Source of the DNA: JANTGF01 sp963750735 | GTDB lineage: Bacteria > Bacteroidota > Bacteroidia > Bacteroidales > VadinHA17 | Assembly (NCBI GenBank): GCA_963750735.1 | Contig: CAVVRY010000007.1 | Location: 124,001 to 188,000, forward strand | Reading direction: 5' to 3' | Length of the DNA stretch: 64,000 nt | Shown: in pieces, positions 63,702-64,000 of the stretch | How positions within the stretch are numbered: the first letter of the stretch is position 1 | How the letters are laid out: each line of letters begins with the position of its first letter | The notes under the pieces: model-generated | Databases searched by the model: none | What the model saw: the letters and a program-made list of their open reading frames with translations, nothing else | Told to the model about the DNA's origin: nothing | Position numbers and translations under genes: made by a program

Positions 63702-64000
63702 ATGAAGTATTTTTTGATCTTAATTTTGATTACTCTTGCATCATGCAATCAGAAACAAAAGAATTCTGCTGATTCTGAATGGATAAAATTATTCAATGGA
63801 AAAGATCTTTCCGATTGGACAATTAAGTTTTCAGGGTCTGAATTAAACGAAAACTATAAAAACACTTTTTACGTTGAAAATGGCATATTAAAGGTATCAT
63901 ATGATGAATATGACGAGTTTAATGGAGAGTTTGGCCATATATTCTATAGTAAAGAGAAGTTTTCAAATTATATTTTACGAGTAGAATACAGGTTCGTTGG
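63702..64000 (+). CDS. DUF1080-type (3-keto-disaccharide hydrolase-like) lipoprotein, 3' end missing
   Basis: The ATG at 63702 opens MKYFLILILITLASC, a lipoprotein signal, and the frame stays open to the window edge. The text EWIKLFNGKDLSDWTIKFSG is the standard start of the DUF1080 jelly-roll domain, found in proteins such as 3-keto-disaccharide hydrolases and often beside Gfo/Idh/MocA dehydrogenases. The next residues (FYVENGILKVSYDEYDEF, then FGHIFYSKEKFSNYILRVEY) also fit. It lies 11 bp after the UroD-family gene. The pairing with the dehydrogenase at the head of this operon suggests a keto-sugar step. The rest of the gene lies beyond the window. Confidence 0.88.
   Translation, partial: MKYFLILILITLASCNQKQKNSADSEWIKLFNGKDLSDWTIKFSGSELNENYKNTFYVENGILKVSYDEYDEFNGEFGHIFYSKEKFSNYILRVEYRFV

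Noticed and set aside
1..64000. tRNA, rRNA or CRISPR elements
   Set aside because: No cloverleaf, rRNA-like conserved text or regularly spaced direct repeats was found.

Overview
This AT-rich window comes from the phylum Bacteroidota. The evidence is a TonB-dependent receptor that opens with a carboxypeptidase-D-type regulatory domain, a second protein with the same N-terminal domain, many lipoproteins with a Cys lipobox, weak ribosome-binding sites, several TAnnTTTG-like -7 elements, an ABC-2 permease fused to an M1-peptidase-like domain, and a rich set of carbohydrate-active enzymes. No rRNA, tRNA, CRISPR array, transposase or integrase was found. The order or family cannot be fixed from the sequence.

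Region 1 (1-7.1 kb): the end of a polyprenyl-phosphate-type GT2 glycosyltransferase, a GT-C-like membrane protein with C-terminal TPRs (about 50 internal residues are read in the wrong frame), a small acidic membrane protein, then a mosaic stretch (3.3-7.1 kb). There a metallophosphoesterase and a squalene-cyclase-like protein are bordered by matching inverted repeats, two diverged 75-bp repeats are present, and a methyltransferase is inserted on the minus strand. This stretch looks like mobile or cassette-like DNA.

Region 2 (7.1-19.7 kb): single metabolic genes (serine beta-lactamase-like hydrolase, SDR, PLP-dependent group IV decarboxylase, class V aminotransferase, dienelactone hydrolase), a GH43-like lipoprotein, a TPR lipoprotein and a minus-strand TonB receptor. 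Three genes here are broken: an HsmA-like membrane protein, a GNAT acetyltransferase and a lipoprotein.

Region 3 (20.1-37.7 kb) is the highlight. It is a tightly packed plus-strand operon: ABC ATPase; ABC-2 permease fused to an M1-like domain without HExxH and a golvesin-like domain; TolC; membrane-fusion protein; RND pump; a 1576-residue protein that joins a complete second RND pump to a multi-helix linker and a complete ABC ATPase; a further ABC-2 permease; and an S9 peptidase. The two ATPase domains resemble each other closely. This suggests a hybrid envelope machine that couples proton-driven RND pumps to ATP-driven ABC modules through a shared TolC exit.

Region 4 (37.7-64 kb): an outer-membrane protein and a MutS-like ATPase, then glycan-degradation genes. 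On the minus strand are a sulfatase, a creatininase-family amidohydrolase and a GH38 alpha-mannosidase. On the plus strand are a GH2 enzyme and, after an orphan TolC/HlyD pair, a long operon: Gfo/Idh/MocA dehydrogenase, CE4 deacetylase, GH127 beta-L-arabinofuranosidase, sugar porter, a large decayed hydrolase-like gene, an esterase, a UroD-family protein and a DUF1080 protein that runs off the window. There is no SusC/SusD pair. The set points to stepwise breakdown of a branched, probably sulfated and acylated glycan, with import by the MFS porter and oxidation by the dehydrogenase.

The window is notable for reading-frame damage: five loci are disrupted. Some sites are homopolymers and could be sequencing error, but one is an 8-bp tandem duplication and one an internal deletion, which look like real mutations.
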